Shown: piece by piece, positions 63,065-64,000 of the stretch
How positions within the stretch are numbered: position 1 is the first letter of the stretch
Layout: each line of letters opens with the position of its first letter
Source of the DNA: Paraburkholderia xenovorans LB400
GTDB taxonomy: Bacteria; Pseudomonadota; Gammaproteobacteria; Burkholderiales; Burkholderiaceae
Assembly: GCF_000013645.1 (NCBI RefSeq)
Contig: NC_007951.1
Location: 2,108,001 to 2,172,000 of the forward strand
Direction of reading: 5' to 3'
DNA: 64,000 bases
The notes under the pieces: model-generated
What the model was told of the DNA's origin: nothing
The model's database searches: none
The model's input: the letters and a program-made list of their open reading frames with translations, nothing else
Position numbers and translations under genes: made by a program

Positions 63065-64000
63065 ATGGGAATCGCTGAACGAAAGAACCGCCAGAAACAG
63101 GCACTGCGCGAGCGCATCCTTGATGCCGCCCGCCGCATCGTGATGCGCGAAGGATTCGCCGCGCTCTCCATGCGCAAGATCGCCGACGCCATCGAATATT
63201 CGCCGGCCACGCTGTACCTTCACTTTGCGAGCCGTGACGAGATCGCGCAGGCGTTGTGCGCGGAAGGCTATGCACAACTGCTGGAGACGTTCGTGCCGCT
63301 TGCGGGCATTGCCGATCCCGCGGAGCGGCTCAAGGCGCTGGGGCGGGCTTACGTGGCGTTCGGCGTCGCGCATCCTGAAACATACCGGCTGATCTTCATG
63401 GAAGATCCGAGCTATACCGGCGCGGCAATGGGCGGCGCGGCGAGAGGTGCGGGCAAGGACAAGGCGGAGCTGGACGAGGACACCGGAGTCGCGGCGGCGG
63501 CGCAGGCGGCGAACGGCGAGGCGGCCGCGCCCGAGGACGACCCCGGCGAGGCCGCGTTGCACATCATGATCGCCGCGCTCGAAGAACTCAAAGCGGCTGG
63601 CGGGTTGCCGGCGTCGACGGATCTGGCGGTGTGGGCCGAGGCCTTCTGGGCGACCTTGCACGGCATCGTTGCACTGAATCTCACGTGTCCGGTGTTTCCG
63701 GCTACATCGCTCGATACGGTCGTGACCGTCGCGCTGGATACCTGGCTGGGTGCGTCGCAGACAGCGGAAAACTCCGCGCGGTCGCGGAGCGGCGGGACTG
63801 CCGGCGGCACGCGCAAGAAGAAATCTCCGGGGGCGAGCGCGGAGCCGGAACTGAAGCCGGAACTGAAGTCGGAACTGAAGCCGGAACTGAAGCAGGAACT
63901 GAAGCAGGAACCGAAGCAGGAACCGAAGCAGGAACCGAAGCAGGAACCGAAGCCGCACCATAAACCGGCCGCCCAGCCGTCGGGCAAGAAGCAGGCGCAA
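63065..64000 (+). CDS. TetR family transcriptional regulator, runs off the window
   Basis: At least 312 residues, with no stop before the window end. The N-terminal HTH is typical TetR (LRERILDAARRIVMREGFAALSMRKIADAIEYSPATLYLHFASRDE, residues 14-60). The ligand domain follows to about residue 240 (WAEAFWATLHGIVAL). After an acidic/Ala-rich insert it ends in a low-complexity tail of repeated (E-L/P-K-x) units, encoded by a 12-bp tandem repeat. ATG 63065 is chosen; ATG 63056, in frame, is an alternative. The tail is unusual for TetR proteins. Confidence 0.88.
   Translation, partial: MGIAERKNRQKQALRERILDAARRIVMREGFAALSMRKIADAIEYSPATLYLHFASRDEIAQALCAEGYAQLLETFVPLAGIADPAERLKALGRAYVAFGVAHPETYRLIFMEDPSYTGAAMGGAARGAGKDKAELDEDTGVAAAAQAANGEAAAPEDDPGEAALHIMIAALEELKAAGGLPASTDLAVWAEAFWATLHGIVALNLTCPVFPATSLDTVVTVALDTWLGASQTAENSARSRSGGTAGGTRKKKSPGASAEPELKPELKSELKPELKQELKQEPKQEPKQEPKQEPKPHHKPAAQPSGKKQAQ
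63839..63960 (+). repeat. 12-bp tandem repeat at the 3' end of the TetR gene
   Basis: About nine to ten units of the kind GAACTGAAGCCG or GAACCGAAGCAG run from 63839 to 63960. They encode ELKP/EPKQ repeats. Two subtypes are grouped in blocks (ELK first, EPK later), as expected from local duplication. Confidence 0.85.

Overview
The window looks like part of a Paraburkholderia/Burkholderia chromosome. The evidence is high-GC core DNA, the order rnr-rlmB-rpiA, a class 2 pyrD, the bpt-aat pair and betaproteobacterial protein sequences. It has three parts: the end of a genomic island (1 to about 12,060), a large exopolysaccharide (EPS) region (about 17,000-50,200) and ordinary housekeeping DNA.

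Island, 1-12,062. A tyrosine integrase lies next to the 3' end of a tRNA-Leu(CAG) gene, so the island extends leftwards out of the window. It opens with the right end of an IS21 element, which abuts a stump of a UvrD-like helicase gene, followed by an unrecognised gene. The rest is a nest of insertion sequences that resolves exactly. One 1,324-bp IS256-family element (2601-10681) was split by an IS110-family element (2827-4346), by one IS3-family element (4791-8739, 3-bp duplication GAT) that itself carries an IS66 element (4858-7530, 8-bp duplication AATGAATC), and by a second IS3 element (8937-10218, duplication GGC). Removing the guests restores a 417-codon IS256 frame, apart from one nonsense codon. 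The IS110 element carries a foldable bridge-RNA candidate whose two loops match both its own ends and the exact IS256 site it occupies.

Core segment, 12,063-17,048. Two tRNA-Leu(CAG) genes, each with its own promoter and terminator, are followed by rnr (RNase R), rlmB (23S rRNA methyltransferase) and rpiA.

EPS region, 17,175-50,179. It contains a Wzx/Wzy-type polysaccharide locus: an undecaprenyl-phosphate sugar transferase, a Wzc-like tyrosine kinase, a Wzx flippase, a Wzy-like polymerase, seven glycosyltransferases, a GDP-mannose enzyme (manC), a secreted propeller-like protein, a methyltransferase and a tandem hydrolase with altered nucleophiles. A Crp/Fnr-type regulator heads the minus-strand assembly operon. 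A higBA toxin-antitoxin pair with a 35-bp operator sits inside the locus. In its centre is a tightly overlapping minus-strand operon: carrier protein, acyl-CoA-dehydrogenase-like enzyme, amino acid:[carrier protein] ligase, a DUF1839 protein that resembles BtrH-type acyltransferases, and a GH2 beta-mannosidase-like enzyme. I infer that this module charges an amino acid onto a carrier protein and may pass it to a glycan or small acceptor. It is the best candidate for an undescribed system here.

Right flank, 50,180-64,000. A FadR-type regulator, a Gfo/Idh oxidoreductase, signal peptidase I, a two-gene amino-acid importer without its ATPase, pyrD, bpt, aat, a Nudix hydrolase, tRNA-fMet, a UPF0303 protein, an SMR transporter, small hypothetical genes, an NAD-dependent epimerase, and a divergent TetR regulator whose repeat-encoded tail runs off the window.
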